Source: an uncultured Actinomyces sp. (GTDB lineage Bacteria > Actinomycetota > Actinomycetes > Actinomycetales > Actinomycetaceae). Taken from it: 64,000 nucleotides of DNA. The notes under the pieces are model-generated. The model had not been told where the DNA came from, did not search any database, and saw only the letters and a program-made list of their open reading frames with translations. Positions 16,382 through 24,339 of the stretch are shown here, one piece after another. Each line of letters opens with the position of its first letter. Positions within the stretch are counted from its first letter, which is position 1. The stretch covers positions 1 through 64,000 of the forward strand of contig URAS01000011.1 in assembly GCA_900545825.1 (NCBI GenBank). Reading direction: 5' to 3'. A program made the translations under genes and the position numbers.

Positions 16382-18274
16382 ATGGGCTTTGAGATCGCAC
16401 AGGCACTCCTCGCCGCCGACACGAGTAACGACGACACCGTCCAGGAGGTCGTCACCGACACGATTAACTACGCCATCATCGCGGCGGGTGTCGGTGTCGG
16501 CGTCGTCGTCGGCCTGCTGTTGACGGCGATCATCGTCTATCTCGTCAAGGCGTTTAGCCGCGAGCAGCGGCTGCTTCGTATCTTCCTCCGCCACGCCAGG
16601 ACGCCGTTTGCGTTCACGAACGCCTTCTGGTTTGGCCATTTGGGCCTGTCGGTGGTGCAGGATCAGGCGAAGGGCGCCGCGTGGCTCGAACCGATCGACC
16701 ACACGTTGATCGTCCTGTCGATCGCGGCGGCCGCGTGGATGCTCGTCGCGGGCGCCCACACGATCGACGACGCGGCCCGCCAGAGCGCCCGCCGCCAGGA
16801 TGCGCAGAGGGCGTCGCGCGTGCGCACGCAGGCGTTGATGATCCGCCGAATCGTCCAGGGCGCCGTGATCCTGCTGGGCATCGCGGCGATCGCGATGACG
16901 TTCCCGGCGGCCCGCACGGCGATTGCGTCGGTGCTGGCGTCGGCCGGCGTCGCGTCGATCGTCGCAACGTTGGCGGCACAGTCGATGTTGGCGAACGTCT
17001 TCGCGGGCTTCCAGATCGCGATGACCGATTCGCTGCGTGTCGGCGACATCATCGTCGTCTCGGGCCTGGACGGCCCGAAGGTCCAGGGCACGGTCGAGGA
17101 AATCACCCTGACCTACGTCGTCCTCCACGTGTGGGACGGACGCCGCCTAGTCATTCCCTCGTCGAAACTGACGACGAACGAGTTCGAAAACCTCTCGCGT
17201 CGGCAAAGCGAAATGATCGCGTCGATCGAGCTTTACCTCGACTATCGCGCCCCGGTCGCCCAGATCCGCGCGGAGCTCGACACCCTGTTGGCCGCCTCCG
17301 ACCTGTGGGACGGCGAGGACGCCAACGTCCAGGTCACGGCCGCAACCGACCACACGATGACCGTCCGCATCGTCGTGTCCGCCAAGGACCCGGCGACCGC
17401 GTGGGACCTCGGCTGCTCGATCCGCGAGGACCTGCTGACGTGGATCGCCCGCGAGCTCCCCTACGCCCTCCCGCGCGCCCGCTACCAGCCCCTCGAGGTC
17501 GAACACGTCGAACACGACATTTCCGAGGAAAAGGTCGCCGACCTGGCCCAAGAGCTGGCGAACATCTCGGGCCCCGGCCTGGGACACGGCCGCACCCGCC
17601 TGACGCCGACCACCGCCGAGCGCGAGCAGGCGGCCATCACCGACCAGCAGCTCGCCGACGCGCCCACATCGGTGCTTCCCCAGGGCGCCGCCGCGGCCGC
17701 GGGCGCGACAAAGGGCGCGAAGCAGGCGCCCTCCGGCTCCACGGGTACCGAGGGCGAAGGCGCCGACGCGACGGCGGCCGCGGCCAACACCGGGCGCACG
17801 TCGGACCAGGTCGAACACGACGCCCGCCTGCGCGCCGCCAAGTCCCGGGCGCGCCGCGCGATCCAGCGCCGCTCGATCCTCCCCACCCCGCCCACGCCCT
17901 CCCGCGGGGACACCCAGCACGCCGCCGACACCGAGGGCGACATCCCGACCCGCCCGATCGACCCATCCGACCTGCCAAAACACCGCGCGACGCCCACCCG
18001 ACCGGTGTCGAGCGCCGACGCGGCCGACACGGCCGAAACGCCCTCGGCCGACACCGACCACCCGCTCAAGCACACCGGAATCCACCACACCGGCTCGCGC
18101 CTGTATTCCGGCTCGCCGCGCGCCGAGGAACGCGGCCGCATCTTCTCGGCCACCCGCACCATGCCCGTCCAGACTGGAGACCCGAATGACGCCGATCGAT
18201 CCCACGAATCCGACCACGCCGACAAGCCCCGCACACACGACGCCGACCAGCCCAAAGACGGCCACACCGACTGA
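16382..18274 (+). CDS. MscS-type mechanosensitive channel with a long disordered C-terminal tail
   Basis: Inner-membrane osmotic safety valve. Membrane segments are at about residues 20-60, 75-130 and 155-200. The pore-lining and beta domains are clear: GVASIVATLAAQSMLANVFAG, FQIAMTDSLRVGDIIVV, VEEITLTYVVL and GRRLVIPSSKL. After about residue 370 the chain becomes a roughly 260-residue low-complexity tail rich in Ala, Thr, Asp, His and Pro, which is unusual for small MscS proteins. The last 89 nt overlap msrB in another frame, which constrains tail sequence. Tail function is unknown. Confidence 0.88.
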   Translation: MGFEIAQALLAADTSNDDTVQEVVTDTINYAIIAAGVGVGVVVGLLLTAIIVYLVKAFSREQRLLRIFLRHARTPFAFTNAFWFGHLGLSVVQDQAKGAAWLEPIDHTLIVLSIAAAAWMLVAGAHTIDDAARQSARRQDAQRASRVRTQALMIRRIVQGAVILLGIAAIAMTFPAARTAIASVLASAGVASIVATLAAQSMLANVFAGFQIAMTDSLRVGDIIVVSGLDGPKVQGTVEEITLTYVVLHVWDGRRLVIPSSKLTTNEFENLSRRQSEMIASIELYLDYRAPVAQIRAELDTLLAASDLWDGEDANVQVTAATDHTMTVRIVVSAKDPATAWDLGCSIREDLLTWIARELPYALPRARYQPLEVEHVEHDISEEKVADLAQELANISGPGLGHGRTRLTPTTAEREQAAITDQQLADAPTSVLPQGAAAAAGATKGAKQAPSGSTGTEGEGADATAAAANTGRTSDQVEHDARLRAAKSRARRAIQRRSILPTPPTPSRGDTQHAADTEGDIPTRPIDPSDLPKHRATPTRPVSSADAADTAETPSADTDHPLKHTGIHHTGSRLYSGSPRAEERGRIFSATRTMPVQTGDPNDADRSHESDHADKPRTHDADQPKDGHTD

Positions 18275-18665
18275 CGCCGAGCTGCGCGCCCGCCTGACCC
18301 CGATGGAGTATCACGTCCTCCGCGAGGCCGGCACCGAGGCACCCTGGTCCGGCGAATACGTCGACGAAAAGCGCGAGGGCGTCTACCGCTGCCGCGCGTG
18401 CGGCGCCGAACTGTTTAGGTCGCAGACCAAGTTCGAGTCCGGCTGCGGCTGGCCCAGCTTCTTCGACCCGCGCGAGGCCGCCGTCACCTACCGCACCGAC
18501 ACGTCGCACGGGATGGTCCGCACCGAGGTGCGCTGCGCCGCCTGCGACTCGCACCTTGGCCACGTCTTCGAGGACGCCCCGCAAACCCCCACTGGCCAGC
18601 GCTATTGCATCAATTCGATCTGCCTAACCTTCGACGAGGCCGACGAGGCCGGCGAGGACGTCTGA
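18186..18665 (+). CDS. msrB: Peptide-methionine (R)-S-oxide reductase
   Basis: Repairs methionine-R-sulfoxide. It has 159 residues, and the conserved fold begins at LTPMEYHVLREAGTEAPWSGEY. Zinc is held by CRACG and CAACDSHLGH. The catalytic Cys is in GQRYCINS. The first ~30 residues are a Pro/Thr-rich extension encoded inside the mscS tail. GGAGA before the ATG supports the overlapping start, but a shorter start cannot be excluded. The stop overlaps the next ATG (ATGA). Confidence 0.93.
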   Translation: MTPIDPTNPTTPTSPAHTTPTSPKTATPTDAELRARLTPMEYHVLREAGTEAPWSGEYVDEKREGVYRCRACGAELFRSQTKFESGCGWPSFFDPREAAVTYRTDTSHGMVRTEVRCAACDSHLGHVFEDAPQTPTGQRYCINSICLTFDEADEAGEDV

Positions 18666-19501
18666 TGCGCGTCATCACGATGAACATCCAGGGCGGCAAA
18701 CGTGCTGACGGCACGATCGGCGACCTCGTCGCGGTCGGCCGCGAGGTCGCCGCGTACCAACCGGACATCGTCGCCGTCCAGGAACTCGACTACCACCAGC
18801 ACCGATCCGGGTGGCGCGACCAACTGGCCGACCTCGCCGAGGGCCTGGGCTACCCCGCCGAATCGACGGCGCGGGCGTGCTTCTTTTCCGGCCAGGCGCG
18901 CTCGGTGCGGCTGCCGTCGCTGACGTTCACGCCCGGCAACACGTGGCCGAAACGCCTGGGCAGCACCCTCCACGCGGCGGCCCCGACGATCGGCGGGTTC
19001 GGCGTGGGCGTGCTGACGCCACACCCGATCACGCGGGTGATGCGTGCGCGCCTGGGCGCCGCGCCGCCGCGGATCCGACGCACCAGCTCCGGCGGCATCG
19101 CCGGCACCGGCTGGACGGCATACATGGGGCAAAACCGCACGTTGCTGGGGGTTGAGGTCGACGTCGACGGCCAGTCGACGCGCGTCGGCGTCGCCCACCT
19201 CGAGCTCGGCACCGCCACCGCCCGCGCCCAGCTGCGCCGCGCGTGGGGCCTGCTCAACAACGATTTCGAGGGCGTCGCCCTGCTGGCCGGCGACATGAAC
19301 CTGCCGGCCTCGGCGGTCCGCGAGGTCACGGGCGTTGATGCCGCTCTCGACGCGACCGCCCCGACGTTCCCCGTCACCAACCCGACGTCGGCGATCGACC
19401 ACGTCCTCGCGGCCGGGCCCATCCGGCTAGCAAAAGTCCAGACCACGGCGTTTTCGGTCGGCGATCACCGGGCCCTCATCGCGGATTTCGACGCCGCATG
19501 A
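18665..19501 (+). CDS. Endonuclease/exonuclease/phosphatase-fold protein
   Basis: A 278-residue member of the EEP superfamily (metal-dependent phosphodiesterases acting on DNA, phosphoinositides or sphingomyelin). Motifs are ITMNIQGG, VAVQELD (metal Glu), AGDMNLP, SAIDHVLA and the C-terminal VGDHRALIADFD (catalytic His). The start overlaps the msrB stop, and the stop overlaps the next gene, so msrB, this gene and the DMT transporter are coupled. The substrate cannot be told from sequence. No signal peptide is visible. Confidence 0.85.
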   Translation: MRVITMNIQGGKRADGTIGDLVAVGREVAAYQPDIVAVQELDYHQHRSGWRDQLADLAEGLGYPAESTARACFFSGQARSVRLPSLTFTPGNTWPKRLGSTLHAAAPTIGGFGVGVLTPHPITRVMRARLGAAPPRIRRTSSGGIAGTGWTAYMGQNRTLLGVEVDVDGQSTRVGVAHLELGTATARAQLRRAWGLLNNDFEGVALLAGDMNLPASAVREVTGVDAALDATAPTFPVTNPTSAIDHVLAAGPIRLAKVQTTAFSVGDHRALIADFDAA

Positions 19502-20418
19502 ACTCACAGCCTTCCCCCAACGACCACTCGCCGGCGCGCCGCCTGGGTGCGCTGAGCGACGCCATCCCCGCGCCGCTGATCTTCGTCGGCTCGGGGATCT
19601 GCCAGTATTCCGGCTCGGCGATCGGCGTCGCCGTCCTGCTGGCCGCGATGCCCGGCTACGTCGCCGCGTGGTGGCGGGTGCTGGTTGGCGCCCTCGTCGT
19701 CCTCGCGTGGGTGCGGCCGTGGCGCAGCCGCTGGACGTGGTCGCAGGTCGGCACGTCCGCGCTGTTCGGCCTGGCGATCACCGGGATGAACATGACGTTT
19801 TACGAGGCCATCGACCGAATCCCCATGGGGACCGCCGTGTCGATCGAGTTCATCGGGCCCGTCGGCGTCGCCCTGATCATGGGCGGCGGCTGGAGAACGC
19901 GGGTGGGCGCCCTGGCGACCGCCGCGGGCGTCGTCTCGATCGGCGGTTTCGGGCTTGACCTGGCCGATCCCACCCAGGCGTGGGGGATGGCGTGGGCGGT
20001 CGCGGCGGGCCTGCTGTGGGCGACGTACATCGTCATGGGGACGACGATCGCGCACCGCCGCTCGGGCGTCGACTCGCTGGCGGTCGGGCTGGCGACCGGC
20101 GCCCTCGTGACGACGCCGCTGGTCGCACCGCATATCGGCGACCTCAACACGGTGCCGCTGGCGCTCGCCGCCCTCGCGGTCGGAATCTTGGCGTCCGCTT
20201 TACCGTTTCCCCTCGAACAGATTGCCATGAAGCGAATGGGTGCTGACCTTTACTCGCTGATGGCAGCGATCCTCCCGGCGACCTCGGTGGTCGTCGCCGC
20301 GCTGGCGCTACGGCAGATCCCCTCGGGCGGCGAGATCGTCGGGATTTGCCTGGTCACGGCGGGAATCATCCTCGTCAGCTACCGCCCCGGTGTCCTCCGG
20401 CATCGACACCCCCACTAG
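19498..20418 (+). CDS. EamA/DMT-family transporter, RhtA-like
   Basis: Ten TM helices across 306 residues with two EamA repeats. TFYEAIDRIPMGTAVSIEFIGPVGVAL matches the RhtA (threonine/homoserine exporter) type. The second repeat carries ALPFPLEQIAMKRMGADLYSLMAAILPA. It probably exports amino acids or related metabolites. It is the last gene of the msrB cluster, joined by an ATGA overlap. Confidence 0.85.
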   Translation: MNSQPSPNDHSPARRLGALSDAIPAPLIFVGSGICQYSGSAIGVAVLLAAMPGYVAAWWRVLVGALVVLAWVRPWRSRWTWSQVGTSALFGLAITGMNMTFYEAIDRIPMGTAVSIEFIGPVGVALIMGGGWRTRVGALATAAGVVSIGGFGLDLADPTQAWGMAWAVAAGLLWATYIVMGTTIAHRRSGVDSLAVGLATGALVTTPLVAPHIGDLNTVPLALAALAVGILASALPFPLEQIAMKRMGADLYSLMAAILPATSVVVAALALRQIPSGGEIVGICLVTAGIILVSYRPGVLRHRHPH

Positions 20419-20568
20419 CCCCACGCCCGGCTGCGACGTCCCGAGGCACCAATTCGTCACGGGTGATTTTCTCCCCACCCTCTCGAGTCGCGGAAATGAT
20501 AAACCCCTGAGACCATAGAAGTAACGGGTGTCACCTTGGCATCTGCTTGTCCATCTAAGGAGACTGAA

Positions 20569-20820
20569 ATGCACATTCTCGGCATGATCATCGCCGGCGC
20601 CATCCTTGGCGCACTCGCGCGCTTCATCCTTAAGGGCGACCAGAACATCGGGATGATCTGGACGATCATCCTTGGCGCCCTCGGGTGGGGCATCGGCGGC
20701 TGGATCGTCAGCGCGATTAACTCGTCGTCGACGGCACTGCAGTGGATTATCGGCCTGATTGTCGCGATTATCCTCATTGCTGCATTCGTCGCGATCCGCA
20801 ACAAGAAGGAAGAGAAGTAG
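20569..20820 (+). CDS. GlsB/YeaQ/YmgE-family small membrane protein
   Basis: Eighty-three residues with three TM segments and Gly-rich helices (IIAGAILGALARFILKGD, ILGALGWGIGGWIV, IIGLIVAIILIAAF). The protein matches the transglycosylase-associated family, whose members are often stress-induced; the biochemical role is unknown. The start used has AAGGAG 6 nt upstream; an in-frame start 33 nt earlier adds a polar segment without a ribosome-binding site. Confidence 0.85.
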   Translation: MHILGMIIAGAILGALARFILKGDQNIGMIWTIILGALGWGIGGWIVSAINSSSTALQWIIGLIVAIILIAAFVAIRNKKEEK

Positions 20821-20907
20821 CGACTCTTCTTCACGCGCCCCGGCGGCGCGCCCGCGCCATGGCCACCCGTAAGAGGACGGTCGGCGCGCACGCCGCCCAC
20901 AGACCAC

Positions 20908-20975
20908 GAAACGCTCGCCTGCGGCTCGGTCGTCGGTGACCAACCGACAACCCTGGCCCAACAGGCGGGCGTTTC
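20908..20975. repeat. 68-bp inverted-repeat element (copy 5, diverged)
   Basis: Ends are GAAACGCTCGCCTG and CAGGCGGGCGTTTC with the same 68-bp span, but the interior has diverged. It lies between the convergent GlsB-like and aldo/keto reductase genes. Confidence 0.75.
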
Positions 20976-21024
20976 GCCGTCTCGGCGGCCACGCCTCCCG
21001 CGGCGCGGCCCGCACCGCGGGGTG

Positions 21025-21879
21025 TCAGTCCCGGCGCTGCCCGATGAACCCGAGGAAAAGGTCGACCGTCTCGGGCGCGTCGTGGTCGAGGAACAGGCTG
21101 GCGCCCTCGTCGAGCGCGGCAATACGTGCCATATCGTCGCCGGTCAGGGCGAAATCGAAGACGTCGAGGTTCTCGGCCATCCGCTCGCGATGCGTCGACT
21201 TCGCGAGGACGACGATGTCGCGCTGGACCAGCCAGCGGACGATCACCTGGGCGACGGATTTGCCGTGCGCGGCGGCGATCTCGGCGAGGACGGGGTTGGT
21301 GAACATGCCCTGGCGGCCCTCGCCGAAGGGCGCCCACGCCTCGTGGCACACCCCGCGCTGCGTCATCGCGTCGTGGGCGGCGACCTGCTGGTGCAGCGGG
21401 TTCGTCTCGATCTGGTTGACCATCGGCGCGACGTCGTTGAACGCGCCCAGGTCGGCCAGGCGCCCCGGCCCGAAGTTCGACACGCCGATCGCGCGGATCT
21501 TCCCCTCGGCATACAGCTTTTCCAGCGCCCGCCACGAGCCGTAACAGTCAGCGAACGGCTGGTGCAGCAGGACGAGGTCGATGTAGTCGGTCAGCAGCTT
21601 CGTCAGCGACTCGCACACCGACGCGTACGCCCGCTTGTCGCCGTACCGGTCAATCCACACCTTGGTCGTGAGGAAGACGTCCTCACGGGCCAGGCCCGAC
21701 TCGGCGACCGCCTGCCCGACTTCGGCCTCGTTGGCGTAGGCCTGCGCGGTGTCGATGTGGCGATACCCCACCTCGAGGGCGTCGCGGACGCACCGGGCGG
21801 TCTCGGCGGGCGGGATCTGGTAGACCCCGAACCCGATGACCGGCATCTCGACGCCGTTGCTCAGCGTGACTTTCTCCAT
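21025..21879 (-). CDS. Aldo/keto reductase
   Basis: NADPH-dependent TIM-barrel oxidoreductase of 284 residues. The catalytic tetrad is visible: Asp and Tyr in HIDTAQAYANEAEVG, Lys in LTTKVWI, and His in LVLLHQPF. GVSNFGPGRL and KSTHRERMAENLDVFDF fit the AKR5-like 2,5-diketogluconate/methylglyoxal reductase group. The start at MEKVTLSNGVEMP has GAGAAGAGG upstream; 30 extra in-frame residues upstream overlap the promoter. It is divergent from a MerR gene whose operator sits in its promoter. Confidence 0.92.
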   Translation of the reverse strand: MEKVTLSNGVEMPVIGFGVYQIPPAETARCVRDALEVGYRHIDTAQAYANEAEVGQAVAESGLAREDVFLTTKVWIDRYGDKRAYASVCESLTKLLTDYIDLVLLHQPFADCYGSWRALEKLYAEGKIRAIGVSNFGPGRLADLGAFNDVAPMVNQIETNPLHQQVAAHDAMTQRGVCHEAWAPFGEGRQGMFTNPVLAEIAAAHGKSVAQVIVRWLVQRDIVVLAKSTHRERMAENLDVFDFALTGDDMARIAALDEGASLFLDHDAPETVDLFLGFIGQRRD

Positions 21880-21917
21880 CTGTTGCCTCTTCTCGCGGAC
21901 CCGTACTGACGCCTGCC

Positions 21918-21948
21918 ACGCTACGACCCGGTAGTTACTCCCGGTCAA
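21918..21948 (-). promoter_or_regulatory. MerR-type promoter/operator of the aldo/keto reductase
   Basis: On the minus strand TTGACC and TAGCGT are separated by 19 nt, the overlong spacing typical of MerR-activated promoters. The spacer contains a dyad GACCGGG-N8-CCGGGTC. The region also overlaps the likely merR promoter (TAGAAT at 21952-21957), implying autoregulation. Confidence 0.7.
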
Positions 21949-21979
21949 GCGTAGAATCGGCCGAAACAAGGAGGTTCGC

Positions 21980-22381
21980 GTGTACTCGATGAAACAGACC
22001 TGCCAGCTGACCGGGCTGACCTACGAGACCCTCAAGTACTACTGCAACGAGGGCCTCATCCCCGGCGTCACCCGCGACGCCCACAACCACCGCGTCTTCG
22101 ACGACGACGCGATCGCGTGGCTGCGCGGCATCGGCTGCCTGCGACGTTGCGGGCTGTCGATCGCCGAGATGCGCCACTACGTCGACCTCTGCCTGGCCGG
22201 GGACGCGACGATCCCCGAGCGGCAGCGAATCCTCGCCTCGCGCCGCGCCGCCCTCGTCGCCCAGCTGGCCGAGGTCCAGGAATCGATCGCCTACATCGAC
22301 GCCAAACAGCGCTATTACGAGGGCGTCCTCGCCGGCGAGAATCCCACCCCGCCCGACCCCCAACCCACCGGACCCCGCTAG
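21980..22381 (+). CDS. MerR-family transcriptional regulator
   Basis: 133 residues. The N-terminal winged HTH is MYSMKQTCQLTGLTYETLKYY followed by NEGLIPG, with DDAIAWLRGIGCLRRCGLSIAEMRHYV as the second half. A coiled-coil dimerisation helix is at about residues 75-115. The GTG start has AAGGAGG 5 nt upstream. No C-terminal metal-binding cysteine cluster is seen, so it probably senses a small molecule or electrophile and activates the divergent reductase. Confidence 0.9.
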   Translation: MYSMKQTCQLTGLTYETLKYYCNEGLIPGVTRDAHNHRVFDDDAIAWLRGIGCLRRCGLSIAEMRHYVDLCLAGDATIPERQRILASRRAALVAQLAEVQESIAYIDAKQRYYEGVLAGENPTPPDPQPTGPR

Positions 22382-22569
22382 GGGACGCGTTTTCACCCCG
22401 CGAGGGCGGGTCAGGCGCGGGCTTTCCACCCCAAACGCCCCGTTTTTCTTGTCGCCTCAGCCACAATTCCGCGAGAATTCGTCCGACCACTGGCCAGTGT
22501 CAGCCGAGGTCGCCGCCAATTACGGCGGCCAGCCCGTGGCAGTGTTCCACACGTCACGCCGCCTGCGAC

Positions 22570-22611
22570 TTGCATTCGAATCCGCATGATACCTACGATG
22601 TAAACGTTTCC
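22570..22611 (+). promoter_or_regulatory. Promoter with LacI-type operator core
   Basis: TTGCAT and TACGAT are 18 nt apart, about 90 nt before the small membrane protein gene. GTAAACGTTTCC, which has the AAACGTTT core of LacI/PurR-type operators, lies at the predicted transcription start. The rest of the 309-nt gap 22382-22690 holds no gene that I can see. Confidence 0.45.
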
Positions 22612-22690
22612 AGGAAGGAATGAGGCCGGAAGGACCGGCCACCAAGCCCGGCCACACGGGCCGGACACAACGAGAGAGAGAAGAAGAAAA

Positions 22691-22918
22691 ATGATGCAGT
22701 CTGACGTTTACACCGCCACCCTCGCCCAGGAAATGTCCTCGACGGCCATGAAGTGGACCCTCGCTGTTGCCTTCGCGATCGTCGGCGCCATCCTCACCAT
22801 CGCCGGTATCGCCCTGTCGCAGACCGCGATCGTCACGACCGGTGGCCTCATCGTCGCCCTCGGTGGCTTCTACGCCGCCATCGCCGCGTTCAACCGCGCG
22901 CTGTCCGACGCCGAGTAA
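22691..22918 (+). CDS. Small two-TM membrane protein of unknown function
   Basis: 75 residues. A short polar N-terminus (MMQSDVYTATLAQEMSSTAM) is followed by two helices, TLAVAFAIVGAILTIAGIAL and VTTGGLIVALGGFYAAIAAF. A purine-rich GAGAGAGAAGAAG tract precedes the ATG. A recognisable promoter lies upstream and a textbook terminator downstream, so it is a genuine monocistronic gene. I do not recognise the family. Confidence 0.75.
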   Translation: MMQSDVYTATLAQEMSSTAMKWTLAVAFAIVGAILTIAGIALSQTAIVTTGGLIVALGGFYAAIAAFNRALSDAE

Positions 22919-22968
22919 CCCTCGCCTCCAGCGCGATCGCCCGCCCCAACCGGGGCCCTAGAAACTTC

Positions 22969-23002
22969 CTCCCCGCCACGACATTCGTGGCGGGGAGTTT
23001 TT
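22969..23002 (+). terminator. Rho-independent terminator
   Basis: A perfect 12-bp stem CTCCCCGCCACG with a 5-nt loop, followed by five Ts. It ends the small membrane protein transcript and faces the convergent MhuD-like gene. Confidence 0.92.
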
Positions 23003-23039
23003 ATGTCCGAGGGCGCCGGCCGCTACCCGAGGGCTCGCG

Positions 23040-23366
23040 CTACTGTTGCGAGACGGCGACCTCGAAGGCGCGGACGCGCGAGGACGTGCCGGTCGGCTTG
23101 GGCCGGTGCGGGCTGGGGGCCTCGCCGGCCTTGTGCCCGTGGGCTGCGGCGAAGGCCGGGCCGGTCAGCCAGCCCTGGTAGGCGTCCTCGTCGCGCCAGT
23201 GGGTGACGACCATCCACACGTCGGAATCGTCGGTCGGACGCAGGAGCTCGAAGCCCTCGAAGCCGTCGATGCCCTCCATCGTCGCGGCGTTGCGCTGGAA
23301 ACGCTGGGTGATCTGGTCGCCGCCGCCGGCGGGGACGGTGATTTCGTTGATTTTCACGATGCTCAT
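23040..23366 (-). CDS. MhuD/IsdG-like haem-degrading monooxygenase (ABM fold)
   Basis: 108 residues. The N-terminus (SIVKINEITVPAGGGD) and the core (GFEGFELLRPT, VVTHWRDEDAYQGW, GPAFAAAHGHKA) align closely with mycobacterial MhuD. Asn7 and Trp66, catalytic in MhuD, are conserved, and His76 or His78 could be the haem ligand. MhuD opens haem to release iron. A general ABM-domain function remains possible, as no haem transport genes are nearby. Confidence 0.8.
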   Translation of the reverse strand: MSIVKINEITVPAGGGDQITQRFQRNAATMEGIDGFEGFELLRPTDDSDVWMVVTHWRDEDAYQGWLTGPAFAAAHGHKAGEAPSPHRPKPTGTSSRVRAFEVAVSQQ

Positions 23367-23419
23367 GGCACCACTGTAAGCGGGCCCGCCCGACCCCGCC
23401 CGTCCGCCGCTCGACCCCG

Positions 23420-23498
23420 GTGAACGTGATCCTTCTGTCCAGAAAGGTCACGCTCATACGGCAAAACCGGTGAACGTGACCTTTTTGATCACGTTCAC
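23420..23498. repeat. Composite hairpin repeat B+A
   Basis: B hairpin 23420-23457, a 12-nt spacer ACGGCAAAACCG, then A hairpin 23470-23498 with perfect arms. It lies between the nitroreductase stop and the MhuD-like gene. Confidence 0.9.
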
Positions 23499-23526
23499 CG
23501 GTTCCGGCAGCCGGCGAAACTGCCGG

Positions 23527-24096
23527 TTAGCGCGTGAGGACGCGCTCGTTGATGTCGATGAGCTCCTTCTCGCCGGGCTCGGAGTTGATCCCGCCGATCA
23601 CCATCTGCGCGACCAGCTGCCACCCCTCGGGCACGTCGAATTCCTTGCGGACGGCCTCGTCGATAACGGGGTTGTAGTGCTGGATCGACGCGCCGACGCC
23701 CTCGTTCGCCAGGGCGGTCCACACGGCGTACTGGAGCATGCCGTTGGCCTGCGCGGCCCACACGGGGAACTTGTCGCTGAACAGCGGGAACTGTTCCTGC
23801 AGCCCTTTCACCGTGGGAACGTCGGTGTAGTAGAGGATCGTGCCGGCGCCGGCCGCGAAGCCCGCGACCTTCTCGGCGGGCAGTTTACCCTCGAACGCGG
23901 CCTCGACGACCTGCCACAGCCGCTTGTGCGAATCCCCCAGGAGGACGACGGCGCGCTGCGTCTGCGAGTTGAACGCGTCCGGCACCTGCACAGCGACGTC
24001 CTTGACCAGCTGAATCACCTGCTCGTCACTGATCGGCAACTGATCGTTGAGGTCGTAGCGGGTGCGGCGCTTCTCCAAGTAATCAACGAACGACAT
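23527..24096 (-). CDS. Nitroreductase, Frm2/Hbn1 type
   Basis: 189-residue FMN-dependent oxidoreductase. The N-terminal RRTRYDL and PDAFNSQTQRAVVL form the FMN site. The GLQEQFPLFSDKFPVWAAQANGMLQYAVWTAL block and the GVGASIQHYNP loop are diagnostic of the Frm2/Hbn1 subgroup, which differs from NfsB. GAAGGAG lies 7 nt before the ATG. The upstream region 24110-24150 is AT-rich (TTTAAAATA) and may hold the promoter. The physiological substrate is unknown; redox or nitro-compound detoxification is likely. Confidence 0.88.
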   Translation of the reverse strand: MSFVDYLEKRRTRYDLNDQLPISDEQVIQLVKDVAVQVPDAFNSQTQRAVVLLGDSHKRLWQVVEAAFEGKLPAEKVAGFAAGAGTILYYTDVPTVKGLQEQFPLFSDKFPVWAAQANGMLQYAVWTALANEGVGASIQHYNPVIDEAVRKEFDVPEGWQLVAQMVIGGINSEPGEKELIDINERVLTR

Positions 24097-24242
24097 GGGG
24101 GTCTCCTTCTCTTTCCTGGGCTATCGGTCGTTGTTTCAACTTTAAAATATCTAGGCCGACGGTGCATGCGGGAGCGAGTGTGATCCTGGAGTCAGAAGGT
24201 GGCGCCCGTGGAGGCACCGGCCGGCATGGCGCCCTCACCTGC

Positions 24243-24322
24243 GTGAACGTGATCAAAAGAGGTCGCGTTCACCGGTTTGGGCCCATGAAGGTGACCTTTC
24301 TGGACAGAAGGATCACGTTCAC
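24243..24322. repeat. Composite hairpin repeat A+B
   Basis: A hairpin 24243-24272 and B hairpin 24285-24322 with a 12-nt spacer CGGTTTGGGCCC. This copy is in the opposite orientation to those at 9.3, 14 and 23 kb. Confidence 0.85.
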
Positions 24323-24339
24323 GGCCTTCGGCCGCACCC

